A DNA stretch of 5,730 bases from Micromonosporaceae bacterium (GCA_019690055.1 JADGGF010000303.1:1-5730); one strand, 5' to 3'; positions 1 to 5,341 are shown, numbered from the stretch's first letter. Notes: generated by a model not told the origin, from the letters alone. Numbers and translations: made by a program.

Positions 1-1
1 C

Positions 2-89
2 TGCTCTGCTTACTCCCACGCAACACCCCGTGACCAGCTAATATACATAGATACGGTGGTCTCGATCCGAGGTCGTTGGTTACGGAGAG
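2..89 (+). repeat. Left arm of 88-bp imperfect inverted repeat
   Basis: The arm begins TGCTCTGCTTACTC and its first 24 bases (2-25) match the reverse complement of 820-843 with one mismatch, at position 16. The middle (26-74) is diverged and AT-rich, around positions 39-53. The inner end, GTTGGTTACGGAGAG (75-89), is identical to the reverse complement of 756-770. No gap is needed anywhere in the alignment. Confidence 0.8.
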
Positions 90-130
90 CGACCATCCTC
101 GAGGTCGAATCGGCCCGCGACCCAGCGTTC

Positions 131-157
131 TGCGCGGCGACTCGGAATCGCCGCGCA
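131..157. terminator. Perfect 10-bp hairpin, possible terminator of the small element gene
   Basis: Stem TGCGCGGCGA (131-140) pairs perfectly with 148-157 around a 7-base loop (141-147). It lies about 65 bp beyond the last stop (223-225) of the minus-strand gene and so is placed to end its transcript. There is no T-tract; GC-rich hairpins without one are common in actinobacteria. It could also be a structural part of the element. Confidence 0.4.
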
Positions 158-218
158 TTCGGCGACCATTGCCGGCTCGGCGGACACGCGGGCGGCGGCT
201 CGGCCGAGTCGGCCCGGC

Positions 219-231
219 ACCGTCAACGACG
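219..231 (+). repeat. 13-bp direct repeat ACCGTCAACGACG, copy 1
   Basis: An identical 13-mer occurs at 663-675 in the same orientation, so the pair brackets the small minus-strand gene. The repeat is a small hairpin in itself (CCGTC-AAC-GACGG at 220-232). This copy covers the distal stop codon of the gene (223-225). Confidence 0.6.
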
Positions 232-327
232 GCCGGCTCTCTCCTGGAAGCTCAAGAACTCACGGGCGTCCTCGCGAGTCGCCTCTGGGAGCTGCGTGTT
301 GCTCGCCGCGGCCCGCAGGAAGTCCAG
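223..327 (-). pseudogene. Continuation of the small gene beyond an in-frame TGA
   Basis: The same frame resumes immediately after the TGA at 328-330 and runs 34 codons to a second TGA at 223-225. Of these codons, 28 end in G or C, as expected for real coding sequence in this genome. The translation, starting LDFLRAAASN and ending FLSFQERAGRR, reads as a natural amphipathic C-terminal helix region. I infer that a single substitution (for example CGA or TGG to TGA) cut the gene into 88 plus 34 codons. A chance open stretch or a base-call error remains possible. Confidence 0.4.
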
Positions 328-594
328 TCACACCTCGCTGCCGGCAACGTCAAGGGCGACAAGCAGCGTCGGCGTGAGCGGCCCCACGCTCTGTGAGAGA
401 CGCCCATCCACCATTGCCACATTGTCAATCCCCCAGTACGCCTGCCACGCGGCGTCGCGCGACTCGGCCAAAACCAGACGCCTCACGGCTAATGGCAGCA
501 ACGAACCGTCGCCGTGGAAGGACCGGACGGACCGCCAATCGTGCCGCGCGATCTCTGCGTTCAGTAGGTCCAGTCCCTCGTGAGCCGCCGACAT
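328..594 (-). CDS. Hypothetical 88-residue helical protein, probably truncated by an in-frame TGA
   Basis: The start is ATG at 592-594; the codon two before it is an in-frame TGA, so no longer start exists. A GAGGA Shine-Dalgarno-like stretch lies about 13 bases upstream, which is a long spacing. The 88 residues look like natural protein: soluble, helix-forming, rich in Leu and Ala, with segments such as DLLNAEIARHDW and WQAYWGIDNVAMVDG that recall small HEAT-like hypothetical proteins of actinomycetes. That resemblance is an impression, not a search result. I see no signal peptide, membrane segment or metal motif. The frame stays open for 34 more sense codons after the TGA, so the original protein was probably about 123 residues. 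The gene sits alone inside the inverted-repeat element and may be its cargo. The overlapping ORFs on both strands look less protein-like. Function unknown. Confidence 0.5.
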   Translation of the reverse strand: MSAAHEGLDLLNAEIARHDWRSVRSFHGDGSLLPLAVRRLVLAESRDAAWQAYWGIDNVAMVDGRLSQSVGPLTPTLLVALDVAGSEV

Positions 595-662
595 GGCTCA
601 GCTCATTTCCTCGCATCGTGGCCGTCAGTCTGGCGTCGCCCATCCCCGCTCAAGTGCGAAGG

Positions 663-675
663 ACCGTCAACGACG
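663..675 (+). repeat. 13-bp direct repeat ACCGTCAACGACG, copy 2
   Basis: This is the second copy of the 13-mer at 219-231. On the minus strand it contains TTGACG, a reasonable -35 hexamer for the gene starting at 594. The region 17-18 bases further on (GGGGAT) is a poor -10, so promoter function is only a possibility. Confidence 0.55.
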
Positions 676-755
676 CCCACCAACCAGCTCGGGGCTGGGG
701 ATGGCGGATGGCCTCCCAGAGCCGAGCCGAAGCAGACCGCCCGACAAGTCGCTCA

Positions 756-843
756 CTCTCCGTAACCAACAAGCGTAAATCGCAAATCTTGCGTTGCTAC
801 ATATTGGCTGATCGCTGACTGTTGCGTGAGAGTAAGCAGAGCA
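756..843 (-). repeat. Right arm of 88-bp imperfect inverted repeat
   Basis: This is the mirror copy of the arm at 2-89. The outer 24 bases (820-843) and the inner 15 bases (756-770) are the conserved blocks. The AT-rich middle (about 771-805) contains a short inverted repeat, CGCAAATCTTGCG (781-793), that is absent from the left arm. The match ends at 843: position 844 does not pair with position 1. Confidence 0.8.
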
Positions 844-970
844 AAGGAGGGCGTACACATCGACCGGTCAGACCGGAGGGCGGTCACGCTGGGTAGTGTC
901 GTCCGAACGCCTGCGGACGTTCGCGCGGGCCCCCGCCCGGCCACCACTCCGACTGGGCGCTACCGGACGG
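844..970. other. Non-coding region between the element and rbpA, with hairpins
   Basis: No convincing gene lies here. Just outside the element is the 13-bp dyad CCGGTCAGACCGG (864-876). Downstream of the rbpA stop, CGAACG (904-909) can pair with CGTTCG (918-923). In competition with this, GTCCG (901-905) can pair with CGGAC (914-918). Either hairpin, 48-70 bp beyond the rbpA stop and lacking a T-tract, could end the rbpA transcript. Confidence 0.4.
901..923 (-). terminator. Candidate rbpA terminator hairpin
   Basis: Two mutually exclusive short stems share this stretch: 904-909 with 918-923 (6 bp, 8-base loop), and 901-905 with 914-918 (5 bp). They lie about 50 bp downstream of rbpA on its strand. 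No T-run follows. The assignment rests on position and stem only. Confidence 0.3.
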
Positions 971-1324
971 CTACTCGCCGCGGCGGGCGCGGACGCGCTG
1001 CAGGGCCTCGGCCAGGATCGCCTCCGCCTCCTCGGGCGTGCGGCGCTCCTTCACGTACGCGAGGTGCGTCTTGTACGGCTCGATGCGAGGGCGCGGCGGC
1101 GGGTTGTCGGCGTCCAGACCGGCGGGCAGCCCGCAGCGCGGGCAGTCCCAGATCGACGGCACCTCCGCGTCGGCGGCGAAGGTCTGCTCCGAGCGGTGAC
1201 CGTTCGCGCACCAGTAATCGACCGTCTTGCGGGCGACGGTCTCGGTACGGTCGGAGGGCGACTCGGCCCACCGGACGGCGCTGCTGCCTACGCGCGTGCC
1301 ACGAATGGCGTTGCTTGCTGCCAC
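971..1324 (-). CDS. rbpA: RNA polymerase-binding protein RbpA
   Basis: RbpA is an actinobacterial transcription factor that binds RNA polymerase and the group 1/2 sigma factors and stabilises the open promoter complex. The 117-residue product has the family layout. A short basic N-terminal tail (NAIRGTRVG, residues 5-13) comes first. Next is a core domain with a zinc-type set Cys39, His43, Cys61 and Cys64 (CxxxH...CPRCG). The basic linker and C-terminal sigma-interaction helix follow (about residues 78-115, including EPYKTHLAYVKERR and EAILAEALQRVRARR). The length is normal for the family. The start is GTG at 1322-1324, with AGGAG eight bases upstream; no other in-frame start is supported. 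The gene follows secG on the same strand, 368 bp away, so it probably has its own promoter. I looked for a SigR-type promoter (GGAAT...GTT) upstream, as in Streptomyces, and saw none. Identification is firm from motif order. Confidence 0.95.
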   Translation of the reverse strand: MAASNAIRGTRVGSSAVRWAESPSDRTETVARKTVDYWCANGHRSEQTFAADAEVPSIWDCPRCGLPAGLDADNPPPRPRIEPYKTHLAYVKERRTPEEAEAILAEALQRVRARRGE

Positions 1325-1461
1325 GGCAATCGCTCCTGAAGTCTGGGGTCACGACTCACGAGGACACTCGGGTCCGAACGAGCGCGTGGCGCGGCCGCGG
1401 GGCCCGCATTGGACGATACTCCGGGCCCACGGCGGCGTGTCCGACGTCACGCGACCACCGG

Positions 1462-1467
1462 AGTTTA
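1462..1467 (-). promoter_or_regulatory. Candidate -10 box for rbpA
   Basis: TAAACT on the minus strand fits the actinobacterial TANNNT -10 pattern. At 17-base spacing the -35 would be TTTCGC, a poor match. TATCGT at 1413-1418 is a competing candidate nearer the gene. Single boxes of this kind occur by chance, so this is weak. Confidence 0.2.
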
Positions 1468-1565
1468 GGCCTGGAGCCAGGGTTGCGAAAGTGCACATCG
1501 TGAATTCGGCCCCGAGCCCCAGGCCCGCCCGAAGGGACCCGAGCACCAGAGTTACGGGCCCGGCC

Positions 1566-1584
1566 GCGCGGACCTGGACCGCGC
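1566..1584 (-). terminator. GC-rich hairpin downstream of secG
   Basis: GCGCGG (1566-1571) pairs with CCGCGC (1579-1584) around a 7-base loop. It lies about 110 bp past secG and could be a back-up terminator. It has no T-tract. Confidence 0.3.
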
Positions 1585-1632
1585 GAGGGAGCGCCAGCGG
1601 CCGAGCGGCGAACGAAGGCCAAGCACCCAAAG

Positions 1633-1647
1633 GCCCGAGGCCCGGGC
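1633..1647 (-). terminator. Probable terminator of the gap-pgk-tpiA-secG operon
   Basis: GCCCG (1633-1637) pairs with CGGGC (1643-1647) around a 5-base loop, 45 bp beyond the secG stop. On the transcribed strand it is followed by CTTTGGG, a short T-containing run. A second dyad, CAGACGTGTCTG (1659-1670), lies just upstream of it. It is the best-placed terminator candidate for the operon. Confidence 0.4.
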
Positions 1648-1692
1648 GCAGCAAGCACCAGACGTGTCTGCCGGCGATAGATCAGCGAGGTC

Positions 1693-1941
1693 TCAGCTCG
1701 TGGCGGTCTTGATCCAGAAGCCGAAGGCCACGATGCAGGCGAACCAGATGACGCCCACCACGAGGGTGTACCGGTCGAGGTTCTTCTCAGCCACGGACGA
1801 GCCGGCGAGGCTGGTCGACACGCCGCCGCCGAACATGCTGGACAGACCGCCGCCCTTGCCCCGGTGCAGAAGGATCAGCAAGGTCAGCAGCACGCTGGTG
1901 ATGATCAGCAGCGCGACCAGAAGGTAGGCAAACCACAGCAT
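1693..1941 (-). CDS. secG: Preprotein translocase subunit SecG
   Basis: SecG is the small accessory membrane subunit of the SecYEG protein-export channel and stimulates SecA-driven translocation. The 82-residue product has the family architecture. A first membrane helix spans about residues 3-25. A cytoplasmic loop follows with the conserved basic/Gly-rich stretch HRGKGGGLSSMFGGG (26-40). A second helix spans about 59-77, followed by a very short tail. The length is typical for actinobacteria. The start is ATG at 1939-1941; the AGAGGA Shine-Dalgarno is about 12 bases away, rather far, but no alternative in-frame start exists between it and the ATG. It is the last gene of the glycolytic operon, 118 bp after tpiA, a gap that holds hairpins. 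This placement behind tpiA is a known actinobacterial arrangement. Confidence 0.96.
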   Translation of the reverse strand: MLWFAYLLVALLIITSVLLTLLILLHRGKGGGLSSMFGGGVSTSLAGSSVAEKNLDRYTLVVGVIWFACIVAFGFWIKTATS

Positions 1942-2003
1942 GGGCGGTACAGGTTCCTCTCGGAGGGGCCGGTAGCCGAAACGACGCAGGCCAGCATACC
2001 GGT

Positions 2004-2040
2004 ACGGGCCGGCGGCCCGTCGCCCGGCACGCCTAGCCGG
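2004..2040 (-). promoter_or_regulatory. Two adjacent hairpins between tpiA and secG
   Basis: ACGGGCC (2004-2010) pairs perfectly with GGCCCGT (2014-2020) across a 3-base loop. CCGGC (2024-2028) pairs with GCCGG (2036-2040) across a 7-base loop. They sit in the 118-bp gap inside the operon, with no T-tract on the transcribed strand. They may act as a partial terminator or mRNA-processing/stability element that sets secG expression apart from the enzymes. Confidence 0.4.
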
Positions 2041-2059
2041 ACGACGGGCGCATACGCGT

Positions 2060-2842
2060 TCAGACGGTCTGGTAGCGGACGATCTTTACGAACTCGTCAC
2101 CATCGATGCTCGCCCCGCCAACCAGGGCTCCATCGATGTCCGGCTGGGCCATGATCGGCCCGATGTTGTTCGCCTTCACCGACCCGCCGTAGAGGATCCG
2201 TACCTCGTCGGCCACGCCCCGGTGGGTCTGGCGCAACCGCTCCCGGATCGCCCCGATGACTTCCTGGGCGTCCTCGGGAGTGGCGGTCTTCCCCGTACCG
2301 ATGGCCCACACCGGCTCGTAGGCGATGACGACCTTCGACACCTGGTCGGAGGTGAGGCCGGCCAGACCCGCGTCCAGCTGGGCCAGCGTGTGGGCCACGT
2401 GCCCCCCCGCCTCACGGATCTCCAGCCCTTCCCCGATACACAGGATCGGTGCAATCCCATGGGCCAGCGCCGCCTTCGCCTTGGCGTTGACCAGCGCGTC
2501 GGTCTCGTGGTGGTACTGGCGCCGCTCGGAGTGCCCGACGATGACGTACGAGCAGCCCAGCTTGGCCAACTGCGCCCCGGACACCTCGCCCGTGTAGGCG
2601 CCCTTCTCATGGGGCGAGATGTCCTGGGCGCCGTACTTGATCTTCCACTTGTCCCCGTCCACCGCCGTCTGCACCGTGCGGATGTTGGTGAACGAGGGCA
2701 GCACCGCCACCTCGACCTGGTCCAGCTCCTTCTCGCTCAGGCTGTGCGCCAGGTGCTGGACGAGCTTGTTCGCCTCAAGGTGGTTGAGGTTCATCTTCCA
2801 GTTGCCGGCCATGAGCGGCCGGCGCGGCTCGTCATTGCCCAC
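2060..2842 (-). CDS. tpiA: Triose-phosphate isomerase
   Basis: This cytoplasmic enzyme interconverts dihydroxyacetone phosphate and glyceraldehyde 3-phosphate. The 260-residue product is a complete (beta/alpha)8 barrel of normal length. Visible active-site elements are GNWKMN with catalytic Lys16 (13-18), GHSERR with His104 (103-108), catalytic Glu176 in AYEPVWAIGTGK with the flexible loop 6 that follows (174-185), and the phosphate-binding YGGSV (218-222) and GALVGGAS (238-245) loops. The start is GTG at 2840-2842, with GGAAGG eight bases upstream, giving the usual short tail before the first strand. An internal ATG at Met11 would cut into that strand and is less likely. The gene lies 31 bp after pgk in the operon. 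All key residues are present and nothing appears degraded. Confidence 0.98.
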   Translation of the reverse strand: MGNDEPRRPLMAGNWKMNLNHLEANKLVQHLAHSLSEKELDQVEVAVLPSFTNIRTVQTAVDGDKWKIKYGAQDISPHEKGAYTGEVSGAQLAKLGCSYVIVGHSERRQYHHETDALVNAKAKAALAHGIAPILCIGEGLEIREAGGHVAHTLAQLDAGLAGLTSDQVSKVVIAYEPVWAIGTGKTATPEDAQEVIGAIRERLRQTHRGVADEVRILYGGSVKANNIGPIMAQPDIDGALVGGASIDGDEFVKIVRYQTV

Positions 2843-2858
2843 TCAGGTCGCCTTCCAC

Positions 2859-2882
2859 CTACTTCTCGCGGCCCTACTTCTC
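2859..2882 (-). repeat. Short tandem duplication across the pgk stop codon
   Basis: The 9-mer GAGAAGTAG (minus strand) occurs at 2874-2882, where it encodes the last residues and stop of pgk, and again at 2859-2867, 15 bp further downstream. A second in-frame TAG therefore lies five codons after the first. It looks like a small local duplication in the pgk-tpiA spacer. Confidence 0.5.
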
Positions 2883-4070
2883 AAGAGCCTCGAGGCCAGG
2901 GAGGGTCTTGCCCTCCAGGTACTCCAGGGAGGCGCCGCCGCCGGTGGAGATGTGGCTGAACGCGTCGGCGGGGATCTCCAGCGCCTTCACGGCCGCCGCC
3001 GAGTCGCCGCCGCCCACCACGGTGAACCCGTCGACCTTGGTAATCGCCTCGGCCACTCCCCGCGTGCCGGCCGCGAACGGCGCGAGCTCGAAGACGCCCA
3101 TCGGGCCGTTCCAGAAGACCGTCTTCGCGCCGGCCAGGATCGCGGCGAACGCGGCGACCGTCTCCGGCCCGATGTCCAGACCCATCCGGTCGGCCGGAAT
3201 CGCGTTCGCGGGCACCACGGAGTGCTCGGCGTCGGCCGCGAACGCGGTGGCCGCCACGATGTCGGTCGGCAGCACGATCCGGCCGGCGCCCCGCTCGAGC
3301 AGGTCCCGGCAGGTGTCGACCATCTCGGCCTCGAGCAGCGACGCGCCGACCTCGTGGCCCTGGGCCTTGAGGAACGTGAAGCACATGCCACCGCCGATGA
3401 GCAGCGTGCCGACCTTCGGCAGCAGCGCCTCGATGACCGCGAGCTTGTCCGAGACCTTGGCCCCGCCGAGCACCACGACGTACGGGCGCTGCGGGTCGGT
3501 GGTGAGCGTGCGCAGCACCTCGACCTCCCGCAGCACCAGCCCGCCGGCGAAGTGCGGCAGCAGCGCCGGCACGTCGTAGACGCTGGCGTGCTTGCGGTGC
3601 ACCGCCCCGAAGGCGTCGTCCACGTAGGCGTCGCCGAACGCGGCCAGCGCCTCGGCGAAGGCCCGCCGCTCGGCCTCGTCCTTGCTGGTCTCGCCCGGGT
3701 TGAAGCGCAGGTTCTCCAGCAGCACGACGCCGCCGTTCTCCAGCCCGGCGACCGCGGCCTGGGCCGACTCCCCGACCGTGTCGGTCGCGAAGGTCACCGG
3801 CGAGCCGAGCAGCTCACCGAGCCGGGTCGCGACCGGGGCCAGCGAGTACTTCGGGTCCGGCTCACCCTTCGGCCGCCCGAGGTGGGACATCACCACCAGC
3901 CGCGCCCCCGCGTCGCGCAGCGCGACCAGCGTGGGCAGGACGGCGCGAATGCGGCCGTCGTCGGTGATGACACCGGGTTCCGTCTTGGAGAAGGGGACGT
4001 TGAGGTCGGCGCGCACGAGCACCCGCCGACCCGCGACCCCCTCGGCGAGGAGATCAGCCAGCGTGCGCAT
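2874..4070 (-). CDS. pgk: Phosphoglycerate kinase
   Basis: The enzyme transfers phosphate from 1,3-bisphosphoglycerate to ADP, giving 3-phosphoglycerate and ATP, and acts in the cytoplasm. The 398 residues cover both lobes. In the N-lobe are RADLNVP (20-26), SHLGRPKG (62-69), ENLRF (119-123) and DDAFGAVHR (151-159), which form the basic substrate site. In the nucleotide-binding C-lobe are GGAKVSDK (202-209), FWNGPMGVFE (319-328, with the ribose-binding Glu at its end), GGGDS (353-357) and STGGGAS (375-381). The length is normal. The ATG start (4068-4070) overlaps the gap stop by one base (TGATG), and only a weak AGGTG lies upstream, so translation is probably coupled to gap. The spacer to tpiA is 31 bp. 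Confidence 0.98.
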   Translation of the reverse strand: MRTLADLLAEGVAGRRVLVRADLNVPFSKTEPGVITDDGRIRAVLPTLVALRDAGARLVVMSHLGRPKGEPDPKYSLAPVATRLGELLGSPVTFATDTVGESAQAAVAGLENGGVVLLENLRFNPGETSKDEAERRAFAEALAAFGDAYVDDAFGAVHRKHASVYDVPALLPHFAGGLVLREVEVLRTLTTDPQRPYVVVLGGAKVSDKLAVIEALLPKVGTLLIGGGMCFTFLKAQGHEVGASLLEAEMVDTCRDLLERGAGRIVLPTDIVAATAFAADAEHSVVPANAIPADRMGLDIGPETVAAFAAILAGAKTVFWNGPMGVFELAPFAAGTRGVAEAITKVDGFTVVGGGDSAAAVKALEIPADAFSHISTGGGASLEYLEGKTLPGLEALEK

Positions 4071-5074
4071 CAGAGCGATGCACCTACATACTTCACGAGG
4101 TCAACGAGACGGTTCGAGTAGCCCCACTCGTTGTCGTACCAGCCGACGACCTTGACCTGGTTGCCGATGACCTTGGTCAGGCCCGCGTCGAAGATGCAGG
4201 ACGCCGGGTCGGTCACGATGTCCGTGGAGACGATCTCGTCCTCGGTGTAGGTGAGGATGCCGCGCAGCGCGCCCTCGGCCGCGGCCTTCATCGCCGCGTT
4301 CACCTCGTCGGCCGTGGTCTCCCGGCTGACCGTCACGGTCAGGTCGGTCGCCGAGCCGGTCGGCACCGGCACGCGCAGCGCGTAGCCGTCGAGCTTGCCC
4401 TTGAGCTCCGGCAGCACCAGCCCGATCGCCTTCGCCGCGCCGGTCGAGGTCGGCGCGATGTTCAACGCCGCCGCCCGGGCCCGGCGGAGGTCCTTGTGCG
4501 GGCCGTCCTGCAGGTTCTGGTCCTGGGTGTAGGCGTGGATCGTGGTCATGAGACCGCGCTCGATGCCGAAGGTGTCGTGCAGGACCTTGGCCATCGGGGC
4601 CAGGCAGTTGGTCGTGCAGGAGGCGTTGGAGATGATGGCGTGCTTCGCCGGGTCGTACGAGCCCTCGTTGACCCCCATGACCACGGTGACGTCCTCGTTC
4701 TTGGCCGGCGCCGAGATGATCACCTTCTTGGCGCCGCGGTCGAGGTGCACCCGGGCCTTGGTGGCGTCGGTGAACCGCCCGGTCGACTCGATGACGATGT
4801 CGGCGCCCAGGTCACCCCACGGCAGCTTGGTCGGGTCCGGCTCGGCGAACGCCTTGAACGTCTTGCCGGCGACCGTGATCTCGTCGGCGGTCGCCTTCAC
4901 CTCGTAGGGCAACCGGCCGAGGATGCTGTCGTACTTGAGCAGGTGCGCCAGCGTGGCGTTGTCGGTGAGGTCGTTGACGCCAACGACCTCGACGTCGGCG
5001 CCGGACTCGAGCAGAGCCCGGTAGAAGTTGCGGCCGATCCGGCCGAAGCCGTTGATTCCCACTCGGACAGTCAC
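4070..5074 (-). CDS. gap: Glyceraldehyde-3-phosphate dehydrogenase, type I, NAD-dependent
   Basis: This cytoplasmic enzyme oxidatively phosphorylates glyceraldehyde 3-phosphate to 1,3-bisphosphoglycerate with NAD+. The 334-residue product has the Rossmann motif GINGFGRIG (6-14). Asp35 in NDLTDNATLAHLLKYDS (34-50) favours NAD over NADP. The catalytic Cys153 lies in SNASCTTNC (149-157) and His180 in TTIHAYTQDQ (177-186). The substrate loop is TSTGAAKA (209-216), and the C-terminal NAD contact is Asn315 in YDNEWGYS (313-320). The start is GTG at 5072-5074; AGGAGG lies about 11 bases upstream and can pair with CTCCT next to the start. This is the first gene of the operon. The upstream neighbour is a divergent Uma2 gene rather than whiA, which usually precedes gap in actinomycetes. 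All catalytic residues are intact. Confidence 0.98.
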   Translation of the reverse strand: MTVRVGINGFGRIGRNFYRALLESGADVEVVGVNDLTDNATLAHLLKYDSILGRLPYEVKATADEITVAGKTFKAFAEPDPTKLPWGDLGADIVIESTGRFTDATKARVHLDRGAKKVIISAPAKNEDVTVVMGVNEGSYDPAKHAIISNASCTTNCLAPMAKVLHDTFGIERGLMTTIHAYTQDQNLQDGPHKDLRRARAAALNIAPTSTGAAKAIGLVLPELKGKLDGYALRVPVPTGSATDLTVTVSRETTADEVNAAMKAAAEGALRGILTYTEDEIVSTDIVTDPASCIFDAGLTKVIGNQVKVVGWYDNEWGYSNRLVDLVKYVGASL

Positions 5075-5091
5075 AGGAGTTGCCCCCTCCT
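5075..5091 (-). promoter_or_regulatory. Gap ribosome binding site within a small hairpin
   Basis: On the minus strand, AGGAG (5087-5091) is the Shine-Dalgarno sequence of gap. It can pair perfectly with CTCCT (5075-5079), which directly abuts the GTG start, across a 7-base loop. This could lower ribosome access. The stem is only 5 bp, so the effect may be small. Confidence 0.35.
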
Positions 5092-5296
5092 CTGGCGCGC
5101 CGGCTTCACTGCGGCCGGCGCCTCGGTTGTTGCGTTAGCCACCTCGGCCTCGACGCCGCATCACCTGGGAGATTACTCGCCTGCTGTGATGCTCGATGGG
5201 TCGGTCAGCCTTCGTGCCACTGTGTCCGCTATCACGCTGAGTAACCGTTAAGGCCGCCCTCTCCACGGCCGGTCGCGCACAGTGCCCGATGTGACC

Positions 5297-5338
5297 GTAC
5301 GCGTGCGGTTGCGGGGGTAACCGTGGTCGCACGCGTAC
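5297..5338. promoter_or_regulatory. 11-bp-arm inverted repeat, candidate operator
   Basis: GTACGCGTGCG (5297-5307) and CGCACGCGTAC (5328-5338) are perfect inverted copies, with centres 31 bp apart. Between them is a nested pair, CGGTT (5306-5310) and AACCG (5319-5323). The right arm overlaps the proposed -10 box of the Uma2 gene, the expected position for a repressor site. It could also fold as RNA if transcribed from elsewhere. No particular regulator is recognised. Confidence 0.5.
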
Positions 5339-5341
5339 CAT
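5336..5341 (+). promoter_or_regulatory. Candidate -10 box of a leaderless Uma2 transcript
   Basis: TACCAT fits TANNNT and is followed by seven bases and then the GTG start at 5349. Transcription would therefore begin at or next to the start codon, as in actinobacterial leaderless mRNAs. This agrees with the absence of a Shine-Dalgarno sequence before the GTG. No clear -35 is seen. Confidence 0.4.

Larger units (their letters stand above)
2..843. mobile_element. Putative non-autonomous element bounded by long inverted repeats
   Basis: The two ends are inverted copies of each other in one gap-free register: every matching pair of positions sums to 845. The outermost 24 bases match at 23 of 24 positions. 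Matching then becomes patchy (notably 30-44 with 801-815) and returns as a perfect 15-base block at 75-89 and 756-770. This is what the ends of a DNA transposon look like: an outer terminal repeat plus a subterminal site. The 842-bp interior has no recognisable transposase. It carries only a short minus-strand gene of unknown function that appears broken, plus a strong hairpin. Target-site duplication cannot be tested because only one base lies left of the repeat. Alternatives are a remnant of a larger insertion sequence, or two diverged copies of a regulatory repeat. I do not recognise the terminal sequence as that of a known insertion-sequence family. Confidence 0.5.
1325..1692. other. 368-bp intergenic region between secG and rbpA
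   Basis: No credible gene: the open frames here on both strands are Arg/Pro/Gly/Ala-rich and typical of high-GC antisense noise. The half nearest secG is rich in short GC hairpins (1566-1584, 1633-1647, 1659-1670) and probably ends the operon. The half nearest rbpA holds TANNNT boxes on the minus strand, TAAACT (1462-1467) and TATCGT (1413-1418), either of which could drive rbpA with a 5' leader of roughly 80-130 bases. No tRNA or known small RNA was recognised. Confidence 0.5.

Noticed and set aside
56..583. 175-codon plus-strand frame inside the element
   Set aside because: Ser/Arg-rich translation without features; the minus-strand frame over 223-594 looks much more protein-like.
640..704. 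8-bp inverted repeat CCATCCCC / GGGGATGG
   Set aside because: The arms are 49 bases apart in G/C-rich DNA and the pairing does not extend; likely chance.
843..850. Strong Shine-Dalgarno-like AAAGGAGG at the right boundary of the element
   Set aside because: No ATG, GTG or TTG follows at a workable distance on the plus strand, and no protein-like frame begins there.
667..858. Both inverted-repeat arms read as protein (a shared CSAYSHAT...WLRR translation)
   Set aside because: Similarity is confined to DNA blocks at fixed positions and the middle translations differ; no start or ribosome site supports it, so DNA-level constraint explains it better.
1325..1500. SigR-type promoter (GGAAT...GTT) upstream of rbpA
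   Set aside because: Looked for by analogy with Streptomyces, but no such pair with the right spacing is present on the minus strand.
826..1503. 225-codon plus-strand frame across rbpA
   Set aside because: The Arg/Pro/Ser-rich translation has no motif and lies opposite rbpA, which has an intact zinc motif and conserved C-terminus.
1325..1692. Possible small RNA or tRNA between secG and rbpA
   Set aside because: No tRNA cloverleaf or T-loop motif and no known actinobacterial small-RNA signature (for example the C-rich loops of 6C RNA); the short hairpins fit terminators better.
2619..4121. Long 500-codon open frame on the plus strand
   Set aside because: It is antisense to pgk and part of tpiA; its translation is low-complexity and Arg/Gly/His-rich, a high-GC shadow. 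The minus-strand genes carry full family motifs.
4496..5251. 251-codon plus-strand frame opposite gap
   Set aside because: It is a shadow of gap with Gly/Val/Asp-rich low-complexity translation and no family features.
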